Of a stretch of DNA of 35,212 bases, positions 11,666-21,640 are shown piece after piece. The stretch's first letter is position 1; every line of letters starts with the position of its first letter. Position numbers and translations under genes: made by a program. Source of the DNA: Polaribacter sp. (GTDB lineage Bacteria; Bacteroidota; Bacteroidia; Flavobacteriales; Flavobacteriaceae); contig JABAZI010000054.1 in assembly GCA_018608545.1 (NCBI GenBank), positions 1 through 35,212 of the forward strand. The letters run 5' to 3'. The notes below the pieces were generated by a model. It saw only the letters and a list, made by a program, of their open reading frames with translations. It ran no database searches and was not told the origin of the DNA.

Positions 11666-13171
11666 CTAAAATAATTCTTTAACATCAATCTCAAGAGAAG
11701 TAATGAATTCGGAAGCCTTTACAATATCATAATGCATCACACGGTCCTCTTTTACAATGGGTATTTTTTGACGAAACAATCCAATAATAGATTCTAAAAA
11801 AGGAGCCGTTTTTCCGTTTCCAAAACTCAAAGCTTGCGATGCTGTATACAATTCTATCGCTAAAATATTTTGTAAATTATCTACTACTTTTTTGCATTTT
11901 GTGGCTGCATTTGCCCCCATGGAGACATGGTCTTCTTGCCCATTACTGGACTCAATAGAATCTACACTTGCAGGAGTTGCATATTGCTTATTTTGACTCA
12001 CAATACTTGCTGCCGTATATTGTGGGATCATAAAACCAGAATTCAAACCAGGATTTGCAACTAAAAAAGGAGGTAAATGTCGATGTCCAGAAACTAATTG
12101 ATAGGTTCTTCTTTCTGATATATTTCCTAATTCTGAAATTGCAATGGCTAAAAAATCCAACCCTAAAGCAAGGGGTTGACCGTGAAAATTACCTCCAGAG
12201 ATAATTTCGTCTTCCTCCACGAAAATATTTGGATTATCGGTAACAGAATTCACTTCTGTTAAAAAAGTCTTTGTCACAAAACGAATAGTGTCTTTGGTTG
12301 CTCCATGAACTTGGGGCATACACCTAAACGAATAAGGATCCTGTACATGTTTTTTTTCTTGTGAAATTAACGCACTATCCTTTAGTAAATTTTTAATTCT
12401 ACGGGCGGTTTTCAGTTGACCATCATGAGGTCTAACAGCATGAATTAATTCGTTAAAAGGCTCTATTCTGCCATCAAAACCTTCCAAAGAAACGGTTCCG
12501 ATTACATCTGCTAAATAGGATAGCTTGTGCGCTTTTAAAAGCGTATAAATACCATATGCAGCCATAAACTGTGTGCCATTTAGCAATGCTAGGCCTTCTT
12601 TTGACTGAAGATTAATTTTTTCCCAAGAAAAAATTTGTGCTAACGCTTCAGTGGTTATTTTTTCATTCTTATAATACACTTCTCCCAATCCTATTAAAGG
12701 CAACGCTAGATGAGCTAAAGGAGACAGATCACCAGAGGCACCCAAAGAGCCTTGCTCATAGATAACTGGTGTAATATCATTATTATAAAACTCAATCAAT
12801 CTTTCTACGATTACCAATTGAACTCCAGAATGACCATGACTTAATGCTTGAATCTTAAATAAAATCATGAGTTTTACAATCTCACTCGGAACTTCGTCAC
12901 CAGTACCACAGGCATGGCTCATTACTAAGTTCTCCTGAAGCTTTTGGAGGTTATCGTCATTAATCTTTACATTATACAAAGCTCCAAAACCTGTATTAAT
13001 ACCATATATAGGACGCGAAATCGATTTCGTTTTTGTATCTAAATAAGATCTACATGTTTGAATTCTTTGAATTGCGGCATCAGATAATGCTAACTTTTTA
13101 TCCAAGGAAATAATTTCTTGAATTTTAGTTAAATCTAAAGGAAGTGAATCTATGTAATGAACTATTTCCAT
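11666..13171 (-). CDS. hutH: histidine ammonia-lyase
   Basis: 501 aa; MIO-forming Ala-Ser-Gly in GSLGASGDLSPLAHLALPLIG; NGTQFMAAYG; VTDNPN; GGNFHGQP. Confidence 0.95.
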   Translation of the reverse strand: MEIVHYIDSLPLDLTKIQEIISLDKKLALSDAAIQRIQTCRSYLDTKTKSISRPIYGINTGFGALYNVKINDDNLQKLQENLVMSHACGTGDEVPSEIVKLMILFKIQALSHGHSGVQLVIVERLIEFYNNDITPVIYEQGSLGASGDLSPLAHLALPLIGLGEVYYKNEKITTEALAQIFSWEKINLQSKEGLALLNGTQFMAAYGIYTLLKAHKLSYLADVIGTVSLEGFDGRIEPFNELIHAVRPHDGQLKTARRIKNLLKDSALISQEKKHVQDPYSFRCMPQVHGATKDTIRFVTKTFLTEVNSVTDNPNIFVEEDEIISGGNFHGQPLALGLDFLAIAISELGNISERRTYQLVSGHRHLPPFLVANPGLNSGFMIPQYTAASIVSQNKQYATPASVDSIESSNGQEDHVSMGANAATKCKKVVDNLQNILAIELYTASQALSFGNGKTAPFLESIIGLFRQKIPIVKEDRVMHYDIVKASEFITSLEIDVKELF

Positions 13172-13294
13172 ATCTTATGTAATTTGAAATCAAAAGTGCA
13201 AATTCAGTTCTGTTTGTGCAACTAATTTAACTTTTTATATGTACTTATGTATGCTTCTATCCTCTATATTTGTGGTCAAATTAAATGTTATTCA

Positions 13295-14326
13295 ATGAAA
13301 CAGATAAGTATTATTGCTCTTATATTACTCAATATGATCTCTTGCTCGAGAGAACATCCAAAAGAATACCTCACCATTGCTGGGAAATTAGAAAATAACA
13401 AACAGCGTACAATTTCTATTTTAAACCGAACAGGAAGAGTCATTAAAAATATTTCTATCAAAGAAAATGGCGCTTTTAAAGATACGTTAAAAGTATCTGA
13501 ACCAGCTATTTTCACATTTCAAACGGATAGAACAAACAGAACTCTAATATATTTAAAAAATGGTTTTGATCTTTTTATTAAAGGAGATTCAGAAAAATTC
13601 ACAACCAGTTTCGAGTTTACTGGAATCGGAGCTTCTAACTCAAACTTTATCAAAGCTCAATTAGAAAAAAACAGAAAAATTGGAGACCCAAATCGTATTT
13701 TATCACTTGAAAAAGAAGCGTTCATTGCAGAAATTAATGGACTAAAAAAAGGATATGATAGTATACTGTCTTCATACAAAGATATAGAGAACTCCCTCGC
13801 TGAGATGGTTAGAAGTCAAAACAAGCAACTTTGCGAATATCTTGAAAATAATTATGCCTCTGGTGTAAAATTTAAAAAAGGAGCACCTTCTCCTGCTTTT
13901 GAAAATTATATTGCTGTAAATGGTGAAAAAAAATCACTAAGCTCCTACAAAGGAAAATATGTGTACATCGACGTATGGGCAACATGGTGCGGACCTTGTA
14001 TCAGAGAAATTCGACCATTGGAAAATTTAGAAAAAGAATATCACGAAAAAAACATTGCTTTTGTAAGTATTTCTATAGATGAATCTAGAAGAAACGGTGG
14101 CTCTTGGGAAGCGACAGAAACCAAATGGAGAAATTTTATCAAAGGTAAACAAATGAGTGGTATTCAATTGTGGGCTGGAAAAGATCAAAGTTTTCAACAA
14201 GAATACCAAATAACTGGAATACCAAGATTCATTTTAATTGATCCACAAGGAAATATAGTTGATGCGAATGCTAAAAGACCTTCAGACCCAGAGTTAAAAA
14301 CCTTATTCAATTCTTTAAAAATTTGA
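13295..14326 (+). CDS. TlpA-like thiol:disulfide oxidoreductase lipoprotein with N-terminal DUF4369-like region
   Basis: Thioredoxin-like motif WATWCGPCIREIRPLE; lipoprotein signal MKQISIIALILLNMISCS supports the start at 13295 rather than 13247 in the track. Confidence 0.88.
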   Translation: MKQISIIALILLNMISCSREHPKEYLTIAGKLENNKQRTISILNRTGRVIKNISIKENGAFKDTLKVSEPAIFTFQTDRTNRTLIYLKNGFDLFIKGDSEKFTTSFEFTGIGASNSNFIKAQLEKNRKIGDPNRILSLEKEAFIAEINGLKKGYDSILSSYKDIENSLAEMVRSQNKQLCEYLENNYASGVKFKKGAPSPAFENYIAVNGEKKSLSSYKGKYVYIDVWATWCGPCIREIRPLENLEKEYHEKNIAFVSISIDESRRNGGSWEATETKWRNFIKGKQMSGIQLWAGKDQSFQQEYQITGIPRFILIDPQGNIVDANAKRPSDPELKTLFNSLKI

Positions 14327-14338
14327 TACAATAAGAAT

Positions 14339-14381
14339 CAAAAAAAAGCGAAATCTAAATTTAGATTTCGCTTTTTTTTTA
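14339..14381. terminator. bidirectional terminator (perfect palindrome)
   Basis: AAAAAAAAGCGAAATCTAAATTTAGATTTCGCTTTTTTTT between convergent TlpA-like gene and accA. Confidence 0.85.
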
Positions 14382-14395
14382 TGAGTGAAAAATCA

Positions 14396-15349
14396 TTATT
14401 CATCATAAACACCCATTTGTGCATATTTATCCATTCTTTTTGAAACCAACGCTTCATCATTCAGGTCTTTTAACTCTTCGAAAGCAGCAATAATTTGCTC
14501 TTGAACCGCCTTAAAAGCTCCCTCTCTGTCGGTATGTGCACCTCCAACAGGTTCTTGAATAATTCCGTCTATTAATTTTAAATTTTTCATATCTGAACCT
14601 GTTAATTTTAAAGCCGCCGCAGCTTGTTCTTTAAACTCCCAACTTCTCCATAAAATAGAGGAACAGGATTCTGGAGAAATAACTGTATACCAGGTATTTT
14701 CCATCATATAAACTCTATCTCCTACTCCAATCCCTAAAGCACCACCTGAAGCCCCTTCACCAATAACAATTGTAATAATTTGCGTTTTTAAACGAGTCAT
14801 TTCTAGAATATTCCTCGCAATTGCTTCTCCTTGTCCGCGTTCTTCAGCTTCTAAACCAGGATAGGCACCGGGAGTGTCTAGTAGGGTAACAACAGGAATT
14901 CTAAACTTTTCAGCCATTTTCATGAGGCGCAAAGCTTTACGGTATCCCTCAGGGTTGGCCATTCCAAAATTTCTGTACTGACGTGTCTTTGTGTTGTACC
15001 CTTTTTGTTGCCCAATGAACATAAAAGATTGATCACCTATTTTACCCAAACCACCAATCATGGCTTTGTCATCTTTTACATTTCTATCTCCATGTAATTC
15101 CATAAAGGTATCTCCACACAAGGCCTTAATATAATCTAAGGTATAAGGTCTATTAGGATGTCTAGATAATTGAACTCTTTGCCAAGGTGTTAGATTCTTA
15201 TAAATATCTTTTCTAGCAATTGCTAGTTTTTTTTCAATTTTTTTACAGGTAGCTGTTACATCTACCTCACTCTCTTTACCTATATCATGACACTTAACTA
15301 GCTGATCTAAAAGCTCTTTAATAGGCATTTCAAAATCTAAATATTCCAT
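14396..15349 (-). CDS. accA: acetyl-CoA carboxylase carboxyltransferase subunit alpha
   Basis: 317 aa; [79 protein letters not shown]. Confidence 0.97.
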   Translation of the reverse strand: MEYLDFEMPIKELLDQLVKCHDIGKESEVDVTATCKKIEKKLAIARKDIYKNLTPWQRVQLSRHPNRPYTLDYIKALCGDTFMELHGDRNVKDDKAMIGGLGKIGDQSFMFIGQQKGYNTKTRQYRNFGMANPEGYRKALRLMKMAEKFRIPVVTLLDTPGAYPGLEAEERGQGEAIARNILEMTRLKTQIITIVIGEGASGGALGIGVGDRVYMMENTWYTVISPESCSSILWRSWEFKEQAAAALKLTGSDMKNLKLIDGIIQEPVGGAHTDREGAFKAVQEQIIAAFEELKDLNDEALVSKRMDKYAQMGVYDE

Positions 15350-15423
15350 ATTGTAATTATTTGATTTTAGTTGTTTTGAGACGCAAACATACTATAAAAT
15401 TAATTGTTTTTTTAAAAAAAAAG

Positions 15424-16338
15424 TTAGTTTTTACTAACAGATTTTTCTTTGATTTTATTTCTAATACTGTTTTTATTCTTGATCATTCCGTTTAACAAAA
15501 CGACAAATAAAACGATGAAAGCGCCAAAGTAAAATTCTGGATTCATTTTTTCTTCTTCACCAAAAATAAAAAGTGCCAAAATAATCGCATAAATAGGCTC
15601 TAAATTAAGCGTTAAGATTACCGTATAGGGAGACAAATATTTCATCACTTTAACAGAAGTAATAAAAGCATAAGCGGTACAGATGCTACCCAAGATTAAA
15701 AGGTATCCCCAATCCGCCTTTGATATTTCAAAAAAAGATGCAGAAAAACCATTTGTAAACAACAAATAAACTGTAATAAAAACAACTCCAAAAAATAATT
15801 GATACAGAGAAATCTTACCTGCATCGTATTTTTGAATGAAAAGACCATTAAAAACTGAAAAAAAAGCACTTAATAATGAAGAAATTAATGCGTAAAATAT
15901 ACCCAATTGGTATTGACTCTCAAAATTAAAAATAATATACAAGCCAATACACACACAAAAACCCAATACTAATTCTAATACTTTAATGCTTCTTTTAAAA
16001 AAAAGAGGTTCTATCAGAGAAACAAAAAAAGCACCAGTACTCATGGTTACTAATGCTACAGAAACGTTGGAAACTTTGATCGCTTTAAAGAAAAATATCC
16101 AATGCAAAGCGATAAGAATACCTGTCACAAAAAACTTAGCAATGGCTATGCGATCTACTTTAAAGGATTTCTTACGTATCAAAAAATAAATAAAAATAAA
16201 AACTACTGCCAAAGACATTCTATACCAAACTAAAGGGATGGCCTCTAGGCTTATTAATGCTCCTAAAATGGCAGTAAAACCCCAAATTAAAACAATTAGA
16301 TGTAATAGTAAATAATTTTTAAGCCTACTTTCTTGCAT
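15424..16338 (-). CDS. EamA/DMT-family transporter
   Basis: 304 aa; about 10 TM segments, two-repeat EamA layout, LNLEPIYAIILALFIFGEE. Confidence 0.88.
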   Translation of the reverse strand: MQESRLKNYLLLHLIVLIWGFTAILGALISLEAIPLVWYRMSLAVVFIFIYFLIRKKSFKVDRIAIAKFFVTGILIALHWIFFFKAIKVSNVSVALVTMSTGAFFVSLIEPLFFKRSIKVLELVLGFCVCIGLYIIFNFESQYQLGIFYALISSLLSAFFSVFNGLFIQKYDAGKISLYQLFFGVVFITVYLLFTNGFSASFFEISKADWGYLLILGSICTAYAFITSVKVMKYLSPYTVILTLNLEPIYAIILALFIFGEEEKMNPEFYFGAFIVLFVVLLNGMIKNKNSIRNKIKEKSVSKN

Positions 16339-17416
16339 TTAAGTATAAATAAATAGCCAAACAGCCGAAAATAATATTAGGCATCCAAACATATAGGAGC
16401 GCGTTAACACCTGCAACTCCTCCTAAAACTTCCGCTATTTTCATCAAGAAAACATAGAGGAACATTATACCGATACCGATTGCTAAATTAACTCCTGTTC
16501 CACCTCTTCTTTTTCTAAAAGCGAGCGCAACAGCAATAATAGTTAGTATAAAAGAAGCTATGGGTAGACTGGTTCTTTTATAAAATTCAACTAAATACGC
16601 ATTTAAATTTTTGACTCCTCGCTTTTTAGAAATATCAATAAACTTCATCAATTCTCCCGAAGGCATTTCTTGAGATAATGCCGATTTATAAATTAAATCT
16701 TTAGGAGTAAAGTTAAAAACAGTATCTATTTTTGTACCAGAGGAAATTTCATCTCGGGTATTATAAATTTTACGCATTTTCCAATTAGAAAGATTGAAGG
16801 TTGAATCTTCGTCGTTGTAGCGAATTCTATTTGAAACTAATTTTGATTTTAATTGGATTCCATCATAAACTTCTGAGGTAAAATCATATCCAGAGTTAGA
16901 TTCTGTATTAAAATTCCTTATAAAGATGTAAGTACTATCTGTTAGCTGTAAACTAAACTCTCTTACAAATTTTAATTCGTTTTTTTGTCTTCTGTTTTTT
17001 ATATATTCTTTTTCAAATTTCTTTCTTTCTTTACTGCTATTCGGCACCACAAAATGATTCATTCCGAGAGAAATGATCGTTATAAGAGATGCTCCAATAA
17101 AATAAGGATATAAAAACCGTGTAAAAGATATCTTTGCGTTGTTAATAGCAATAATCTCTGTATTATTAGAGAGCTTAGAAGTAAATAAAATTACCGCAAT
17201 AAATAACGCCAATGGCATAAATGTATTTGCGTAATAGATGATAAAATTCTTATAATATTCATCGAGAACTTGGTAAAATCCTAAATCTGGATGCTCTAAG
17301 AAATTATCAATCTTTTCCGATATATCTATGGCAATTGCTATAGGAATTAAGATCAATAGCGTAAACAAAAAAGTTACCAAAAATCGTTTTAATATGTACC
17401 AATCTATAATTTTCAA
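16325..17416 (-). CDS. LptF/LptG family LPS export permease
   Basis: 363 aa; MKIIDWYILKRFLVTFLFTLLILIPIAIAIDISEKID N-terminus, periplasmic domain between TM blocks, C-terminal TMs (YjgP/YjgQ layout). Confidence 0.9.
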   Translation of the reverse strand: MKIIDWYILKRFLVTFLFTLLILIPIAIAIDISEKIDNFLEHPDLGFYQVLDEYYKNFIIYYANTFMPLALFIAVILFTSKLSNNTEIIAINNAKISFTRFLYPYFIGASLITIISLGMNHFVVPNSSKERKKFEKEYIKNRRQKNELKFVREFSLQLTDSTYIFIRNFNTESNSGYDFTSEVYDGIQLKSKLVSNRIRYNDEDSTFNLSNWKMRKIYNTRDEISSGTKIDTVFNFTPKDLIYKSALSQEMPSGELMKFIDISKKRGVKNLNAYLVEFYKRTSLPIASFILTIIAVALAFRKRRGGTGVNLAIGIGIMFLYVFLMKIAEVLGGVAGVNALLYVWMPNIIFGCLAIYLYLNARK

Positions 17417-17453
17417 AAGCGCAAGGTTATTTTATTATTCTACTCTTATTATT

Positions 17454-18584
17454 TTATAAACGTTTGTTCATTTGTTTGACCATCATGTCTTTCCATTCTC
17501 TAAAATCTCCGGCTAAGATATGTTTTCTTGCTTCCCGAGTTAACCAAACATAAAAGCCTAAATTGTGTATGGAAGCAATCTGCTTTCCTAACATTTCTTT
17601 TGCTGCAAAAAGATGACGTAAATAAGCTTTTGAATACATGGTATCTACCCAAGTAATAGCCATATCATCTATTGGAGAGAAATCTTCTTCCCATTTTTTA
17701 TTTTTAATATTGATGGTTCCATGTGCTGTAAATAACATTCCGTTTCTAGCATTTCTTGTAGGCATTACACAATCGAACATGTCGATTCCCAAAGCAATAT
17801 TTTCTAAAATATTAATCGGAGTTCCTACTCCCATTAGATATCTAGGCTTGTCTTCTGGCAAAATTTCGGTAACAACCTCGGTCATTGCATACATTTCATC
17901 TGCAGGCTCCCCTACAGAAAGACCTCCAATTGCATTTGCTTGAGCACCTGCATTGGCAATATACTCTGCAGATTGTCTTCGTAAATCTTTGTACGTACTT
18001 CCTTGCACGATTGGAAAAAAGGTTTGTTCAAATCCATATTTAAAGGGTAGTTTTTCTAAATGATTGATACATCTATCCAACCACCTATGTGTCATATGCA
18101 TCGAACGTTTGGCATAATTATAATCACAAGGATAAGGAGTACACTCATCGAAAGCCATGATAATATCTGCACCTATTGTGCGTTGAATTTCCATGACGTT
18201 TTCCGGTGTGAAAAAGTGCGTAGAACCGTCTATGTGACTTTTAAATTTAACCCCTTCTTCGTTAATTTTTCTTCTTCCTGAAAGCGAATACACTTGATAT
18301 CCACCTGAATCTGTTAAGATGTTACGATCCCAGTTCATAAACTTGTGCAAACCTCCAGCCTTTTCTAAAATCTTGATCCCAGGACGAAGATATAAGTGAT
18401 AGGTATTCCCTAAAATGATATCCGGATTTATTTCATTTTTAAGTTCTGTTTGATGAACCCCTTTTACAGTTCCAACAGTTCCTACCGGCATAAATATTGG
18501 GGTTTCAATAGATCCATGATCAGTAGTGATCACTCCTGCTCTTGCCTTACTTTTTGGGTCCGTAATTTTTAAGTCGAATTTCAA
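17454..18584 (-). CDS. tgt: tRNA-guanine(34) transglycosylase (queuine tRNA-ribosyltransferase)
   Basis: 376 aa; GTVGTVKGVHQTEL, ILTDSGGYQVYSLSGRRKI, IGGLSVGEPADEMY, DCVMPTRNARNG. Confidence 0.96.
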   Translation of the reverse strand: MKFDLKITDPKSKARAGVITTDHGSIETPIFMPVGTVGTVKGVHQTELKNEINPDIILGNTYHLYLRPGIKILEKAGGLHKFMNWDRNILTDSGGYQVYSLSGRRKINEEGVKFKSHIDGSTHFFTPENVMEIQRTIGADIIMAFDECTPYPCDYNYAKRSMHMTHRWLDRCINHLEKLPFKYGFEQTFFPIVQGSTYKDLRRQSAEYIANAGAQANAIGGLSVGEPADEMYAMTEVVTEILPEDKPRYLMGVGTPINILENIALGIDMFDCVMPTRNARNGMLFTAHGTINIKNKKWEEDFSPIDDMAITWVDTMYSKAYLRHLFAAKEMLGKQIASIHNLGFYVWLTREARKHILAGDFREWKDMMVKQMNKRL

Positions 18585-18800
18585 GCGTTTATATTTTGAT
18601 GATTTCTAATCGTTAAAATTAATTACAAAGTGAAGAACGTGTATAACTAAGTTGCGCGCTCATTTGTGTATTTTAAATAAATTCTCAATTCATTGGCTGC
18701 AAAGATAAGACTATTTAAGAATTGATGATACAAATTGAATCGTTATAAAAAAGGCTCTTACATATTCCTCCAATAATAAAAATAGGGTGATTGTTAAAAA

Positions 18801-19691
18801 TTACCACCGTTTCTTTTTAGATGCAAAGCCTGAATTACTCTTTTTAGATTTTGAAGAATTTTTTCTAAAGGAAGCACTTTTTTTGTTAAAATCATTTTTT
18901 GAAGGAGCCGACTTTTTCTTTGAAACAAGTTTATTGGTATTCTTTTTAATAGAGGAAGCTTCTGCTGTTTTGGAGGAAGTTGAAATCATTGTATTGATTT
19001 CTTTCATTTCCTCTTCTGTCAACTCTCTCCAATCTCCCGTTTGTAAATATCCTAACTCAACATTCATAATTCGAGTTCGCTTTAACTTCGTGACTTCATA
19101 ATCTAAATATTCACACATTCTTCTAATTTGCCTATTTAGACCTTGAGTTAAAATAATTTTAAATATTTTATCAGCGACTTTTTCTACCAAACAATTATTT
19201 GTTACGGTTCCTAAAATAGGAATTCCATTCCCCATTTTTTCTATAAAATTTTCTGAAATAGATCTATTTACAGTAACAAAATATTCTTTCTCATGATTAT
19301 TTCCTGCTCTTAGAATTTTATTCACGATATCTCCATCATTTGTTAAGAAAATTAAACCCTCTGAAGGTTTGTCTAAACGACCTATTGGAAATAACCTCTC
19401 TGGATAATTAATGTGCTTTATGATGTTTTTGGGTTCTCTCTCATCTGTTGTAGAAACAATGCCAACAGGCTTATTTAATGCAATATACAAAGTGGTGTTT
19501 TGGGGTTTTACAACCCTCCCATCTAATTTTACAAGATCTTTCTTACCAACTCTATTTCCTAATTGAGTTGGTTTTCCATTAATGGTAACCCTCCCTTCAT
19601 TGATAAATTTTTCAGCCTCTCTTCTAGAACACATTCCTGACGAGCTGATGTATTTATTTAAATTTGTTGTAGGTTGTTTCTTAGCATCCAA
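18801..19691 (-). CDS. RsuA/RluF-family pseudouridine synthase with basic low-complexity C-terminal tail
   Basis: 296 aa; S4-like N-terminus (LNKYISSSGMCSRREAEKFINEGRVTING), catalytic PIGRLDKPSEGLIFLTNDGD, NRQIRRMCEYL; Lys/Ser-rich tail. Confidence 0.9.
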   Translation of the reverse strand: MDAKKQPTTNLNKYISSSGMCSRREAEKFINEGRVTINGKPTQLGNRVGKKDLVKLDGRVVKPQNTTLYIALNKPVGIVSTTDEREPKNIIKHINYPERLFPIGRLDKPSEGLIFLTNDGDIVNKILRAGNNHEKEYFVTVNRSISENFIEKMGNGIPILGTVTNNCLVEKVADKIFKIILTQGLNRQIRRMCEYLDYEVTKLKRTRIMNVELGYLQTGDWRELTEEEMKEINTMISTSSKTAEASSIKKNTNKLVSKKKSAPSKNDFNKKSASFRKNSSKSKKSNSGFASKKKRW

Positions 19692-19724
19692 AATGAAAAA
19701 ATTTTAACAAAAGTAAGTATAAGA

Positions 19725-20327
19725 TTATAATTCTATCGTTCTAAAAGTTAAATTAATCCTTGGCGTGTTTACTTTTTTTGTGGGTGGCAACCTGTGCAAC
19801 CAATTCGTCTGGGTTCCTTTTTTCATCACCAATAAGCTGCCATTTTCTAAAAAAAGATCAATTCTTTCTTTGCTCTTCTTATGTTTAAAAGAAAATTTAC
19901 GTTGCGCACCCAAAGATACTGATGCGATCGCTCCTTCTTTCTTCAACATTTTCTCTCCATCGGAATGATATCCCATTCCCTCTTCTCCCGAATGATATAA
20001 ATTTAACAGACAAGAATTATAGGTTTCTCCACTTGCTTTTTCTACAATGGCTTTTAGCGCTAATAGTTCTTTGGTAAATATTTTTGCTTGCTTTGTTACT
20101 TTAGAATAGGTGTAAGCAAATGCTGATTCACCATACCAAGCAACTTTTCTTTTGGTTGTTATTTTTTTACCAAATATAATTGCTTCATCAGGCTCAAAAT
20201 CTATTGTCTCTCTAAAGGTTTTGTAATAAAAGTTACATTGACTTTTATCCAATAGTATTCCATGATAGTTTGTCTCCCCATCATAAGGAAGAATATTTTT
20301 AGTAGTTTCTGAAGAAAACAAATCCAT
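19725..20327 (-). CDS. AlkB-family 2-oxoglutarate/Fe(II)-dependent dioxygenase
   Basis: 200 aa; NLYHSGEEGMGYHSDGEK (HxD), WLHRLPP, PRINLTFR. Confidence 0.93.
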   Translation of the reverse strand: MDLFSSETTKNILPYDGETNYHGILLDKSQCNFYYKTFRETIDFEPDEAIIFGKKITTKRKVAWYGESAFAYTYSKVTKQAKIFTKELLALKAIVEKASGETYNSCLLNLYHSGEEGMGYHSDGEKMLKKEGAIASVSLGAQRKFSFKHKKSKERIDLFLENGSLLVMKKGTQTNWLHRLPPTKKVNTPRINLTFRTIEL

Positions 20328-20440
20328 AGGTAAAAATAAAAAACAATATGGTTAGTTTCAACTATTCATCAATTAATTTTAATAGGGATCCTTAAGAGAT
20401 TAAAATGAAATAATAAATAAAAATGTACAAGGAAGTACGA

Positions 20441-21631
20441 TTAGATAAAATCTAGCTTACTAAAAGACTTATTTAAAATGGAGACATCATCAACTTGAAG
20501 CCATTGGTCTAAAACTGTTGCATAAATTGATCTAAAATCTACAGTATGTATTAAATCGCCATTTTTGTCTAGTTTTGAAAGATTTGGAGCAGCATTATAA
20601 AACCCTTTCGTTTTTAAATCCTCGCCGATGACAAATACATTATTTGCAGCTCCATGATCTGTTCCACCAGCTCCATTTTGCTGAACTCTTCTTCCGAATT
20701 CAGAAAACGTAAGGATCAGAGTATCTTTAAACGTATTGTGTTGTTTTAAATCATTGACAAAAACCTCCATAGCAGTACTAAATGTCTTCAATAAGTTACT
20801 TTGTCTGTTCGCTTGATTTGCATGGGTATCAAAACCTCCCATAGAAGCATAATAGACTTTACTCTCTAAATTTGAATTGATAAATTCAGCAGTTGTTTTT
20901 AGTTGTTTTCCAAAAGGATTTTTAGGATATGTGAACTCACTTTTATATATTTTTGAGGTCTCATAAATATATTTTGCAGAAGATTTTGCTTCAATCATTG
21001 TTTTGTAGAGATATCCTAAATTGTGTTCGCTAAGGTGGCTATCACTTTGATGATTTATAATCTTCTTAAAATAAGGGGTCTGTGTATTTTGAAATAATGT
21101 ACGTGGATTTTTTGTGGCAATACCGTTGCTGTTTTTTCCTTTCATAATTAAAGACAAAGTGTCATCTAATTCAATTCCCATATAAGGTATTTTCCCATAT
21201 TGCTCTATATATCTACCCAACCAACCTGTATCTAAATATTCATTTGCACCACTTGCGGTTTGCCAAATATCTGAAGATCTAAAATGAGATCTACTCGGAT
21301 TCGGATATCCAACGTTATTAATAATTGATAAATACCCTTGATCATATAGGTTTTTTAATGGTGCTAAACTTGTATGAAAACCTAATTCATTTGTAACTTT
21401 AATAAGTTTGTTCTTCTTAATAGAAAGCTCAGGTCTATTACTGTAGTACAGATCGTTCGTGTAAGGTATAACGGTATTTAAGCCATCATTCCCTCCAGAC
21501 AATTGTATGATCACAAGTTTTTTATATCCTAGAGATTTTTTAGCAACTTGTTCAAAGGCCTTTACAAAATTGGGCACAAAAAACAAACTACTTGCTAGGG
21601 TGCTTTGCTTTAAAAAGTTTCGTCTTTTCAT
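20441..21631 (-). CDS. DUF1501 family protein with Tat-like signal
   Basis: 396 aa; MKRRNFLKQSTLASSLFFVPNFVKAF twin-Arg signal; QLSGGNDGLNTVIPY, VGYPNPSRSHFRSSDIWQTA, GGFDTHANQ, TFSEFGRRVQQNGAGGTDHGAAN. Confidence 0.93.
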   Translation of the reverse strand: MKRRNFLKQSTLASSLFFVPNFVKAFEQVAKKSLGYKKLVIIQLSGGNDGLNTVIPYTNDLYYSNRPELSIKKNKLIKVTNELGFHTSLAPLKNLYDQGYLSIINNVGYPNPSRSHFRSSDIWQTASGANEYLDTGWLGRYIEQYGKIPYMGIELDDTLSLIMKGKNSNGIATKNPRTLFQNTQTPYFKKIINHQSDSHLSEHNLGYLYKTMIEAKSSAKYIYETSKIYKSEFTYPKNPFGKQLKTTAEFINSNLESKVYYASMGGFDTHANQANRQSNLLKTFSTAMEVFVNDLKQHNTFKDTLILTFSEFGRRVQQNGAGGTDHGAANNVFVIGEDLKTKGFYNAAPNLSKLDKNGDLIHTVDFRSIYATVLDQWLQVDDVSILNKSFSKLDFI

Positions 21632-21640
21632 TTATATACG

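Noticed and set aside
13247-13294. Upstream ATG of the TlpA-like ORF
   Set aside because: The internal start at 13295 gives a clean lipoprotein signal peptide; the 16-residue extension does not look native.
17638-17943. 101-aa plus-strand ORF
   Set aside because: Antisense to the tgt coding region; no independent support.
20441-21631. DUF1501 as the fGly substrate of the adjacent FGE-like protein
   Set aside because: The protein contains no cysteine, and its loop has Pro in place of the modified residue.
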